Assembly: GCA_027364935.1 (NCBI GenBank)
Contig: DAHXOK010000005.1
Location: 1 to 53,259, forward strand
From: Vulcanimicrobiota bacterium
GTDB lineage: Bacteria > Vulcanimicrobiota > Vulcanimicrobiia > Vulcanimicrobiales > Vulcanimicrobiaceae
DNA length: 53,259 bases
Direction of reading: 5' to 3'
Shown piece after piece: positions 18,258 through 26,152 of this stretch (position 1 is the first letter of the stretch; each line of letters opens with the position of its first letter). The notes under the pieces are model-generated. The model was not told the origin of the DNA. It saw nothing but the letters and a program-made list of their open reading frames with translations, and did not search any database. The position numbers and the translations under genes are program-made.

Positions 18258-19628
18258 TTACGGACGAGGTGTTGGACGTGTTGCCGGTTGCGGTGTACCG
18301 GGCAAGAGCATGCGGATGGAAGCGTGGTTGTTCGGTTCGGCGAGCCCCGGCTCGCGGCAGAATGGGGCGGAGGGTCTACCCAGCGGATGGTATTGGCCAA
18401 GCCCGGCCGGCGGGTTGTACGCCGGCAACCGGCGGGCCCCCCCGACGATGTCGGCGGCGGCCGGCGTGCCTATCGCCTGTGGCGCGGCTTGCCAGCAATT
18501 CATATCGCCGATCAGCTTCATCGCGAGCGCTTGCAGCGTATTCCACGTCTGGAGATCGACCGCGGTCGGCGTCAATGGAGCGCTGCTATTCGTGTAGTTG
18601 ATTGAACTCCCCAAGAAGCTGCCGGCGATGCCGCCGAGCTGCGAAGCATTATATGACGTCGTGTTCGACGTGTCCACCTCGCTGACATAACCCGTGGAGG
18701 GGACGGGCTTGGGCGCTGGGATACCGGTACGCCTTGACGTAACGTTTGTCGATCGCACTGGCGCGAAGTCCTCATACATCGACGTCAACGCGAGGAGCGT
18801 TGCAAGCGGCATCAACGGCGTAAACGTACTGTGTTGGCTCTCCTGTCTCTCGATATTGGACAGCCATGTGAACGCAGGCGAACCACGCGCCGTCGTATGC
18901 GAGCACTGGGCATACGAGGTGGTCGCTTCGATGGCGGTCCAACTCCGTCGACTGATGAACTCGTCACTCGACCCGCTTCCCGAGGCGCCGATGTTCACGA
19001 CGATTGCGCCCTCGACATTGGGCGAACTTTCACATTGGGCCGCATAGGACGCGAGCGTCAATGTGGGCTCTGGGATCAATATCGCGTTGCCCACGAAGTG
19101 GTACCCTGCCTCGTCCCTGCCGGCATTAAGGAAGACCGTGAGCGTCGAGACGAGTTTGGACACCATCGGTACGTCGGCACCGAAACCCATGACGAAGATC
19201 ACGGGCTTGAAGCCCGTTGCGCCCGGAAGCTCCCAGGGGATCATCTCAGACGCCGCCGATGGTGGCGACGTCACGAGCGTTTCGCAGAATCGCAGGTGCG
19301 CCCAAAGCTGGCGCACATCGTTGCGCTCGCCTCGCGACGGTTTACAGGCCCCCGTCTGACCGGCTCCGAGTGCTGCCTCGCACGACGCGAGGCGGCTTCT
19401 GAGGACGCGGCTCAGATACGTTGAAACGCCGCGGGGCATTGGCACTGGCGTGGGCTTCGCGACGGGTGCACCGAGGTAGACCGCGACGATCTCGGAAAGG
19501 CGCTTCGCGCTACAGCCCTGCCCGGAGAGCGGCGCGGACGCTGAAGCAGCCGGCGCGCCGATAGTACTCACGACCAGCGCCACGCTGGCAGCAGCCATGG
19601 CGATAGTGCCAAGCGCCCCGTGCTTCAT
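18258..19628 (-). CDS. Exported protein of unknown function
   Basis: A 456-residue product with a signal peptide (about residues 8-32), a cysteine-rich N-terminal region (GCSAKR, LASCEAAL, GACKPSRG, LRFCETL) and a central domain beginning KPVIFVMGFGADVPMV. A low-complexity Ser/Thr/Asn tail with Pro-rich end follows. The VIFVMGFG segment followed by LVSTLTVFLNAG looks like an alpha/beta fold but I cannot name it. It is co-directional with and 21 nt upstream of the two-module secreted protein, so both are probably made together. Nothing else ties it to a known pathway. Confidence 0.65.
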   Translation of the reverse strand: MKHGALGTIAMAAASVALVVSTIGAPAASASAPLSGQGCSAKRLSEIVAVYLGAPVAKPTPVPMPRGVSTYLSRVLRSRLASCEAALGAGQTGACKPSRGERNDVRQLWAHLRFCETLVTSPPSAASEMIPWELPGATGFKPVIFVMGFGADVPMVSKLVSTLTVFLNAGRDEAGYHFVGNAILIPEPTLTLASYAAQCESSPNVEGAIVVNIGASGSGSSDEFISRRSWTAIEATTSYAQCSHTTARGSPAFTWLSNIERQESQHSTFTPLMPLATLLALTSMYEDFAPVRSTNVTSRRTGIPAPKPVPSTGYVSEVDTSNTTSYNASQLGGIAGSFLGSSINYTNSSAPLTPTAVDLQTWNTLQALAMKLIGDMNCWQAAPQAIGTPAAADIVGGARRLPAYNPPAGLGQYHPLGRPSAPFCREPGLAEPNNHASIRMLLPGTPQPATRPTPRP

Positions 19629-19671
19629 GCAGCAACCTCCGATCGCTGCACGGCCTTTTCTTCTGCAGAGC

Positions 19672-21084
19672 TTACGGCTCCTTGCTTATATGTTGCGGCG
19701 TCGACTTACGTGGAAGAAGAACTGCAGCACCCGCGGCGAGGAGCGCCATCGCGGCCGACGCGAGCATCGCGTGAGAGAAACCTTGTGGGTTCGACGGTAC
19801 CGGCACGGCGCGATTGCCGGTCCACGCGATCACGATTCCGAGGGCGGCAATAGCGAGGAGATTGCCGACGCGCGAGATGGAGTTGTTGATGCCCGACGCA
19901 GCACCGATGTCGTTCGTATCGGCCGCTCCCATGATGACGCTGACTAATGGCGCGATTGCCACTGAGAGCCCAATGCCCAACACGGTCGTGGCCGGAAAGA
20001 CGCTTCCTAGGTACGGCGCGCCACTCCCCAGCCGCGAAAAGAGCCCAAATCCTATGGCCGAGACAATCGCGCCGGAGACGAGCGACGCTCGAGGACTGAT
20101 GTGCGCCGCCAACGCGGTTGCGAACGGAGAGAACAACGCGATAAGCACGATCGTCGGCAGCAACGCCAAACCGGCAGCAAAGGGCCGGTAATCCATGACG
20201 TGCTGGAGCTCGTACGGAACGAAGAATAGCGCGCCGCCGAGGGCGGCGTAGAGGAGCAACGTGTACACGCTCGCGACCGAGAATGCGGGCGCAGAGAAGA
20301 GCCGAAGCGGAACCACCGGAGCCGACGCCACGCGTTCGGCGAAGACGAATGCCACCATGAGGACGAGCCCTGCGACGAGGAGCGCAACGGCGTACGGATG
20401 ATTGCGATGTTGCATCTCGATCATGGCAACCACGATCAGGCCGAGACCAACGGCAGCGAGCATGCTGCCGAGAACGTCAGGCTTACCGCGGACGCGTTTC
20501 GCACGGCTCTCCGGGACTCGCGTATAGGAAACGACGAGTACCAAGATCGCCAGCGGAATGTTGATCCAGAAAACACCTCGCCACGAAGCGTTCTGCGTAA
20601 ACCATCCGCCGAGCGCCGGACCGATTGCCATCGTAATCGCCGACGCGGCGGCCCAAATGCCGATCGCCCGGCCGCGTTCTCGAGCGTCGAACGCCGCGGT
20701 TATCAGCGCAAGGCTTCCCGGGATCATCACGGCCGCCCCGGCGCCTTGCGCGCAGCGCGCGACGATGAGGGCGCCCGGCGTCGTTGCAAGAGCGCACCCC
20801 ACAGACGAGAGCGCGAATATCCACGTCCCCAGCGTGAAAAGGCGACGGCGTCCGTAACGGTCGCCGAGCCCCCCGCCGATGAGAATCAGCGAGCAGAGGA
20901 AGAGCAGGTATGCCTCGACGATCCATTGCGCTTGTGAATCGGTTGCGACGAGCCTTCTCTGTATGACCGGCAATGCCACGGTAAGTGCAGTGCTGTCGAT
21001 GTAGCTCATGCTCGAGGCGACGATCGCCGCCGTCAACACCGCGCCACCCGCGCCGAGCCGGGCCGGTGATACTGGCGCAGCCAT
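19672..21084 (-). CDS. MFS multidrug exporter, DHA2 (14-helix, EmrB/QacA-type)
   Basis: A 470-residue integral membrane protein with the hallmarks of the DHA2 drug:proton antiporters: STALTVALPVIQ in helix 1, a motif A-like GGLGDRYGRRRLF, and a motif C-like GPALGGWF before the central loop. Enough hydrophobic helices for a 14-pass topology follow. Family members expel drugs, dyes or metabolites using the proton gradient. The start is set at ATG 21084 (MAAPVSPARLG), because 19 further codons upstream are charged and would run into the divergent gene. The substrate is unknown. Divergent orientation to the SLOG-patatin pair gives a shared 90-bp control region. Confidence 0.9.
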   Translation of the reverse strand: MAAPVSPARLGAGGAVLTAAIVASSMSYIDSTALTVALPVIQRRLVATDSQAQWIVEAYLLFLCSLILIGGGLGDRYGRRRLFTLGTWIFALSSVGCALATTPGALIVARCAQGAGAAVMIPGSLALITAAFDARERGRAIGIWAAASAITMAIGPALGGWFTQNASWRGVFWINIPLAILVLVVSYTRVPESRAKRVRGKPDVLGSMLAAVGLGLIVVAMIEMQHRNHPYAVALLVAGLVLMVAFVFAERVASAPVVPLRLFSAPAFSVASVYTLLLYAALGGALFFVPYELQHVMDYRPFAAGLALLPTIVLIALFSPFATALAAHISPRASLVSGAIVSAIGFGLFSRLGSGAPYLGSVFPATTVLGIGLSVAIAPLVSVIMGAADTNDIGAASGINNSISRVGNLLAIAALGIVIAWTGNRAVPVPSNPQGFSHAMLASAAMALLAAGAAVLLPRKSTPQHISKEP

Positions 21085-21174
21085 CGTAACGAGCCTTTGC
21101 CTTGGAGGGTCCGGCGCCCTACGGGCTTGACCGTCAGGCAAGAAATCGCGGACTGCTCAACCAACCATATCGTC

Positions 21175-22809
21175 GTGAGTTCGGCTCGAGCAGAGATCCT
21201 GACCGATCGGCTGTCGATCGTGGTAGGCGTCACGGGCCATCGCGATATCGCAGCGGACGATGAACGTCGATTACGCGAAGCGTTTGGGCGAGTATTGCAA
21301 GAACTTTCGCAGTCGTGTCCGCATACGCCGCTGCTCGTTCTCTCCGGGCTCGCGGCCGGCGCCGATTCGCTTGCGGCGCAGGAAGCGATCGCGAGGAACA
21401 TCCCGGTTCTTGCGTGCCTTCCGATGCCCGTGGAAGAGTACGAAAAGGATTTCTCCGCCCCGGAGCTCGTGAGGTTTCGGGCCTTGCTCGCCGCTGCGGC
21501 TCGCGTGACCGTAACGTCGCCGACGCGCGAGAACGGCTATACCGCCGTCGCACGGTTTATCGCGCAGTACAGTCACCTTCTCGTCGCATTTTGGGATGGG
21601 CAAACCTCGCGCGGCCCGGGCGGTACGGCTGATGTCGTTGAGATGCGGCTCACCGGCAGCACGCGAACCGGCGACATTGAATCCATTCCGTATCTGCCGG
21701 ACATCGGCCCCGTCGACCAGATCGTCACGCCGCGTTTGAGCGCTCCCTGTCAGAGCGAACCCTTTCAGGTACGCCGTCTCTATCCACATCGGTACGCACA
21801 AGAGCATGACGGCCGACAATCATTTCTCCGAATGCTCGCCGCAATAGACACGTACAATGCCGATCTTGCACGTACGTCCGTTCCGGAACGCGACTTGGGC
21901 CTGCAGACGCTCATGGAAAGAACCGATGCGGCGGCAAATCGCCTTCAAAAACGCACTGCCGCCATTCAGACGAGCTTGCTCTCGGTCGCGTTCGTGGTCG
22001 CAGGCTTTCAAATCATTACGCAACTCCCTTCCATCATAAAAATCTTCGGCCTAGCAGTCGCGTTCGGCATTTACTGGTGGGCGCGCAAGTACGATTATGA
22101 GAACCGGTATCAAGATTATCGCGCCATTGCCGAAGGTCTGCGCGTTCAGAGCGCGTGGTATTGCGCCGGCTTGCGTCACAAGCTCGCCGACAACGCATAC
22201 CTAAAAATGCAAGAGGGAGAGCTGCAGTGGATTCGCATGGCCTTGCGTTTCTTTTACCTCGCGCTGTGTGAGAGCCGCGCGTTCGCCGATGCGTCGCACG
22301 CGCATCCCGTCTGCGAGGATTGGGTGCAATCGCAGCGGCGCTATTACGAGCGCGCGGGCCGCCGCGAATCTGCCGTCAAAGCACGGCTCGATCGCATTAC
22401 GCTCGTGGCTGTGATCGTGGGCCTTCTGTGCATGGCAACGTCTCTGGCAGAGCTGATCCGGTACAATGCGTTATGCGTGCTTGTCGGCACGTGCCACAAG
22501 CCGTATGCGGCGCCTGAGAACGTCGCCTTCCTGCGCGAGCTATTCAGCGTGCCGCTCGCGATGGCGGCGGTGCTCGGAGCGGTCATCGAGCATTATGTCG
22601 AGAAGCAAAATCTCGTCGCAAACGCGCGACGCTACGAACGCATGTACCGCGTCTTCGACCGCGCGCAAGCAGAACTCGCTCGCATCGGTCACGGAGCGCA
22701 AGGGAACCCCGAGAAGATCATCTACGAACTCGGTCACGCCGCCTTGATCGAGCACGCCGAATGGCTCATCATGTGCCGCGATCGTCCGATGAAGGTGGTC
22801 GTGGTTTGA
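21175..22809 (+). CDS. SLOG-domain protein with paired transmembrane helices (SLATT-like)
   Basis: The product is 544 residues from the GTG at 21175. The N-terminal part (about 15-175) is a SLOG/Rossmannoid nucleotide-binding domain: GVTGHRD (18-24), SGLAAGADSLAA (57-68) and SHLLVAFWDG. Two helix pairs follow: about 264-284 with 288-306 (YWWARKYDYENRYQDYRAIAEGLRV after it), and about 408-428 with 456-475 (then VEKQNLVANARRYERMY). The arrangement resembles SLATT-type 2TM effectors that accompany SLOG and SMODS domains. Its stop overlaps the start of the patatin gene as TTGA. A TTG at 21097 is also in frame, but it would leave only 12 bp to the divergent exporter. Proposed role: nucleotide-ligand sensor or membrane effector in a two-gene conflict module; the function is inference. 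Confidence 0.8.
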   Translation: MSSARAEILTDRLSIVVGVTGHRDIAADDERRLREAFGRVLQELSQSCPHTPLLVLSGLAAGADSLAAQEAIARNIPVLACLPMPVEEYEKDFSAPELVRFRALLAAAARVTVTSPTRENGYTAVARFIAQYSHLLVAFWDGQTSRGPGGTADVVEMRLTGSTRTGDIESIPYLPDIGPVDQIVTPRLSAPCQSEPFQVRRLYPHRYAQEHDGRQSFLRMLAAIDTYNADLARTSVPERDLGLQTLMERTDAAANRLQKRTAAIQTSLLSVAFVVAGFQIITQLPSIIKIFGLAVAFGIYWWARKYDYENRYQDYRAIAEGLRVQSAWYCAGLRHKLADNAYLKMQEGELQWIRMALRFFYLALCESRAFADASHAHPVCEDWVQSQRRYYERAGRRESAVKARLDRITLVAVIVGLLCMATSLAELIRYNALCVLVGTCHKPYAAPENVAFLRELFSVPLAMAAVLGAVIEHYVEKQNLVANARRYERMYRVFDRAQAELARIGHGAQGNPEKIIYELGHAALIEHAEWLIMCRDRPMKVVVV

Positions 22810-24128
22810 GTCATCTCGACGGACTCATCGACGCCCCGGGGCAAAAAAAGTTGCTGTCGGTCGACGGTGGCGGCATTCGCGGCCTGATCGCGATTGAGTT
22901 CCTGTCGCGCATCGAAAGCACGCTTCGCGACACGTTGCAACGGCCGGAGCTGCGACTGAGCGACTACTTCGATTACGTCGGCGGCACCAGCACCGGCGCC
23001 ATTATCGCGACGTTGATCGCACTCGGATATTCGGTGGACGAAATACGCTCGTTCTACCGAACCGGAGCGCACACGATGTTCGATCCCAATCGCTTCCAGC
23101 GCATTGCCCGGCGCTTGAAAGGGCCTTTCGCGGTCGCAATGGGCGTGCTCGGCATGGTGGTATATAAGACGATGTACGATCCGCTTCCGCTCGAGCGAGA
23201 GATCAAGCAGGTTCTTGGGGATCCGCTTCCCGGCGCTGCAAGAAGCGGCGATAATGCCGGACTGACGACGCTCGGCACCGAGAAGCTTCTCACGCTGCTC
23301 ATGATCGTGACGCGCAACGTGAGCACCGACTCACCGTGGCCTCTTTCGAATAACCCGCGCGCGAAATACAATCTTCGAAAAGGCGAAGAGCCGACGAATC
23401 TCGACTTGCCGCTTTGGCAACTGGTTCGCGCGAGCACGGCCGCACCCGTCTTCTTCCCTCCGGAGCGCATCGACATTCCGGGCGTCAAAAAGCCTTTCAT
23501 CTTCATGGACGGTGGAATCACCGTATTCAACAATCCGGCCTTTCAACTATTCCTCATGGCCACGCTCCCCGAATACCGTCTGCAGTGGCAGCCGGGAGAG
23601 CGAGAGATCCTTCTCGTTTCCGTAGGAACCGGGCTTTGCGAGAGCGCGAACCTCGACCTCGGCACGCAGCAGATGAATCTCTTTTATAACGTCCAATCGA
23701 CGCCCGCTGCGCTCATGCGCGCCGCGACGGTCGAACAGGACGTTCTCTGCCGCGTCTTCGGTAAGGCGCTGCCGGCGTGCACCCCATCGGTGATCGACTC
23801 GGAGATCGGCGGCCTCATCGAGAACCACGCGCCGCTGAAAGACAAACTGTTCACCTACCTACGGTATAACGTCGAGTTATCCGAGGCCGGCCTCGGCGAT
23901 CTTGGCCTGTACGATCGAGAGCAATCGCCTCCCGGCATCGATCCGAAATCGGTACAGCCGCTCGATAGCATCGTTCATCTCGACGAGCTGGAGCAAGTCG
24001 GCAAGGCCGCAGCACGACAGCGCGTCGCCACGCAAGACTTCGACGGATTCTTCTCGGCCCGCCAAAGTCGGGCGACGCCGCCGCTTCAAATTGCCCGTCC
24101 AGCTCTACACAATTTCGGCTCGGCGTAG
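22806..24128 (+). CDS. Patatin-like phospholipase
   Basis: A 440-residue patatin-family acyl hydrolase that cleaves membrane phospholipids. It has the oxyanion-hole motif DGGGIRG (residues 20-26), nucleophile elbow GGTSTG with Ser62, and catalytic Asp235 in MDGG, so the Ser-Asp dyad is complete. The start is read as TTG 22806 overlapping the SLOG stop (TTGA), with AAGGTGG a few bases upstream; ATG 22761 is an alternative that would overlap by 49 nt. Patatins of this kind act as membrane-damaging effectors in CBASS and related defence systems, and here the coupled SLOG membrane protein could be its trigger. A housekeeping lipase role cannot be excluded. Confidence 0.92.
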   Translation: MSHLDGLIDAPGQKKLLSVDGGGIRGLIAIEFLSRIESTLRDTLQRPELRLSDYFDYVGGTSTGAIIATLIALGYSVDEIRSFYRTGAHTMFDPNRFQRIARRLKGPFAVAMGVLGMVVYKTMYDPLPLEREIKQVLGDPLPGAARSGDNAGLTTLGTEKLLTLLMIVTRNVSTDSPWPLSNNPRAKYNLRKGEEPTNLDLPLWQLVRASTAAPVFFPPERIDIPGVKKPFIFMDGGITVFNNPAFQLFLMATLPEYRLQWQPGEREILLVSVGTGLCESANLDLGTQQMNLFYNVQSTPAALMRAATVEQDVLCRVFGKALPACTPSVIDSEIGGLIENHAPLKDKLFTYLRYNVELSEAGLGDLGLYDREQSPPGIDPKSVQPLDSIVHLDELEQVGKAAARQRVATQDFDGFFSARQSRATPPLQIARPALHNFGSA

Positions 24129-24137
24129 CGCCGCCCT

Positions 24138-24190
24138 ACACCGGCCCGCCGATGACGACCGTCGCCGTGGCGGCAGCGGGGGCCCGGTGT
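24138..24190. terminator. Candidate bidirectional stem-loop between convergent genes
   Basis: ACACCGG at 24138-24144 pairs perfectly with CCGGTGT at 24184-24190 across a GC-rich loop, in the short space between the convergent patatin and HU genes. There is no T-run, so efficiency is doubtful. Confidence 0.35.
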
Positions 24191-24210
24191 CGTTCTGGGC
24201 GATGCCGGCT

Positions 24211-24591
24211 CTAGCGCCTTCTCCTGACGGTTTTCTTTGCCGCTTTGGTCGACGCCTTACGCGTCGCCGGCTTCGCGGTCGCCTTCTTACGGGCCGGAGC
24301 GGCCTTTGCGCGGCGCTTGCTCATAACGGCGTCCTTGAGCGCTTTCGCGGGTAAGAACTTGAAAACGCGCTTCGCCGGAACTTTTACCGGTTGGCCGGTC
24401 GCCGGATTGCGCGCAATGCGGGCGGCGCGATCGCGCACTTTGAACTGCCCAAATCCCGGAACCTTCACCGGTTCGCCGCCGACGCAGGCGCGGACGATAT
24501 CGTCGAAGATTCCATCGACCAGAAGAACTGCCTCGTTCTTCTTCAGCTCAACTCGCTCCATGGCAGAGCGGACCAGGTCTACTTTGTTCAT
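24211..24591 (-). CDS. HU-family DNA-binding protein with lysine-rich tail
   Basis: A 126-residue nucleoid protein. Residues 1-90 are a standard HU/IHF fold (KVDLVRSAME, VKVPGFGQFKVRDRAARIARNPATG with the DNA-intercalating loop NPATG). Residues 91-126 form a basic tail rich in Lys, Arg, Ala, Pro and Thr (KRRAKAAPARKK, ending TVRRRR), comparable to the histone-like tails of actinobacterial HupB and related proteins. HU bends and compacts DNA. ATG 24591 has AAGGAACCG just upstream. It is a single gene convergent with patatin. Tails of this kind are common in high-GC phyla. Confidence 0.95.
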   Translation of the reverse strand: MNKVDLVRSAMERVELKKNEAVLLVDGIFDDIVRACVGGEPVKVPGFGQFKVRDRAARIARNPATGQPVKVPAKRVFKFLPAKALKDAVMSKRRAKAAPARKKATAKPATRKASTKAAKKTVRRRR

Positions 24592-25156
24592 CGGTTCCTT
24601 TCTATCTCAGAAGCCACGCGCGGGCTCAGCTATGTTTCATCAATATCCGGGTACAAAATTCCTCTGCGGATGCAGCCGCCGAGATTCTGCCGGGCCAGGG
24701 TCCGCTCCGCGGAACCCAACGAAAATCGTCAGGCAGGCCCGGCAGGAATCGCGATGCCGTGAAGAAGCCGAGAACCTCATTCCTCTCCGATTCTCACGGG
24801 CTACCTACGCGAGAAGCCGCATCGATTTCACCGATGCTGGAGCGTGGGAAACACCGATGATTGCGTTCTTATCGAGCGGCACGGGTCGACTAGCGCGCGT
24901 CGTCGCCGGCCTGATTCTGATCGCGCTCCGATCTCGACGTGGGGCGAAGCGGCGCCTGGACGAAACGCCTACTTCACTCCGCATTCATGTGGAAGCTGCA
25001 AGCGAAGCCGGGCTGGCGGATGATTCCGGAGTAAGAACGATGGGAGGTTCTTGCGAGGGTCTCTGCCCTCCCAGATCCGGCGCTCCTTGGTGATCAACAC
25101 GAAGATGTACCTGACGAAAGGCGCCCTCGGACCCAGGCACGCGTGATCCGGCGCGG
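24592..25156. other. Intergenic stretch with a weak hydrophobic ORF
   Basis: This 565-bp gap holds an open frame from ATG 24857 to 25093 whose first 24 codons (MIAFLSSGTGRLARVVAGLI..) look like the N-terminus of a small membrane protein, but the hydrophobic pattern then collapses. It may be a remnant of a YgaP-like/DUF2892 protein or mere chance. A stem GGGAGG 25042-25047 with CCTCCC 25067-25072 lies downstream of doxX and could end its transcript. No RNA gene is recognised. Confidence 0.3.
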
Positions 25157-25552
25157 CTAACGGCGCTTGAAAAGCACCGCGTCCAGCGAGTACGCGCCCG
25201 GGCCGGCAACGAGCAGCGAGAGCAGCACGACGAGATAGACGAGCGGCACCTCGAACGCCGCCCGCCCTCCGACGAAATGCCCTCCGGCCGGAAGATGAAA
25301 TTTGACGATCGCGACGATCATGTCGATCGAGAGAACGGCCGCAACAAGTGGGGTGAGAATGCCGAGAATAAGCGCCGCGCCTCCGAAGAGTTCGGCGAAC
25401 GTCACGACTCCCTGGAGCCACGACGGCGCGAAGCCGTGCGGGCCCATCCACGACGCAGCTCCCGCCGGTAGCTTCATCATGGCGTGAAAGATGAACGCGA
25501 GCCCGACGATCGCGCGAATCGCACAAAGCGCGACGCTCGCACGCGTTCCCAT
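25157..25552 (-). CDS. DoxX-family small membrane protein
   Basis: A 131-residue four-helix inner-membrane protein of the DoxX family (RAIVGLAFIFHAMMKL, then PSWLQGVVTFAELFGGAAL, LGILTPLVAAVLSIDM). Members have been linked to respiration, redox balance or quinone-dependent processes, but the exact activity is unclear. The start at ATG 25552 overlaps the upstream stop as TAATG, so it is translationally coupled to the SnoaL-like secreted protein. The frame can be extended upstream but that extension is antisense-type sequence overlapping the neighbour. Confidence 0.88.
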   Translation of the reverse strand: MGTRASVALCAIRAIVGLAFIFHAMMKLPAGAASWMGPHGFAPSWLQGVVTFAELFGGAALILGILTPLVAAVLSIDMIVAIVKFHLPAGGHFVGGRAAFEVPLVYLVVLLSLLVAGPGAYSLDAVLFKRR

Positions 25553-26097
25553 TAGCGCCGGCCTCCGGGCGGCGTCGGCGATGCTTGCGGCAAGGGTGGT
25601 GGCGAAGGAACGAGTCCAGACTGCTGCACGATTTGACCGTTGACGCTCGTCGTCGACCACAGCGCCGTCGACGACGTTTCGATCAATGCGTCGCTTCCGG
25701 CGGACCACATGTCGCGCTTACCAGATGCCAGCTCGAACGGTTGATTCCCATGCGTTCCGTCGACGAGCTGCCGCACGAGGGCGATGAACACGCCGTTGCT
25801 CTGCGTCACGGAGTCGACCGTCGTCGTGCATCGCGTGAGCGTCACGCTCGTAGACGCGCGCTCGAGCGACGTCACGACATCGTCCCGCGAATACGTTTGG
25901 CCTTCGACGTGAGCCGTGAAGCTCGGACTCAAGGTGCGCGCGAAATCCTCGAAATCGCCGCGCACGATGTCCGCACATTGTGCATCGTACGCCGCTTGGA
26001 CGCCGGAAGCCGACGCGCCGCTGACGGCCGGTGAGGCGGGCCCGGCGCAGATGAGAAGCAGCGAAGCTAACGAACTGCCGAGACGCACGAATTCCAT
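25552..26097 (-). CDS. Secreted SnoaL/DUF4440-like protein
   Basis: A 181-residue product with a signal peptide at MEFVRLGSSLASLLLICAG (cleavage near residue 25-30). The mature part resembles the SnoaL/DUF4440 NTF2-like fold: VQAAYDAQCADIVRGDFEDFARTL, then FTAHVEGQTYSRDDVV, and late strands with MWSAGSD and SALWSTT. NTF2-like proteins bind small ligands; here no active site is apparent. A Pro-rich tail (PSPPPLPQASPTPPGG) ends the protein and the stop overlaps doxX (TAATG). The start at 26097 is chosen by the signal sequence. Confidence 0.75.
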   Translation of the reverse strand: MEFVRLGSSLASLLLICAGPASPAVSGASASGVQAAYDAQCADIVRGDFEDFARTLSPSFTAHVEGQTYSRDDVVTSLERASTSVTLTRCTTTVDSVTQSNGVFIALVRQLVDGTHGNQPFELASGKRDMWSAGSDALIETSSTALWSTTSVNGQIVQQSGLVPSPPPLPQASPTPPGGRR

Positions 26098-26152
26098 GCC
26101 AGATGATTTGCACGGCGGTACGAAAACATCCGCTCGCGAAGAGTCTCCCCAT

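Noticed and set aside
21097-21174. TTG-started N-terminal extension of the SLOG protein
   Set aside because: Would leave 12 bp to the divergent exporter gene and adds charged residues not typical of the SLOG domain.
24690-24770. Possible SRP RNA core (GGCAGGCCCGGCAGGAA)
   Set aside because: It lacks the conserved symmetric loop sequence of 4.5S/6S SRP RNA and no matching long helix was found.
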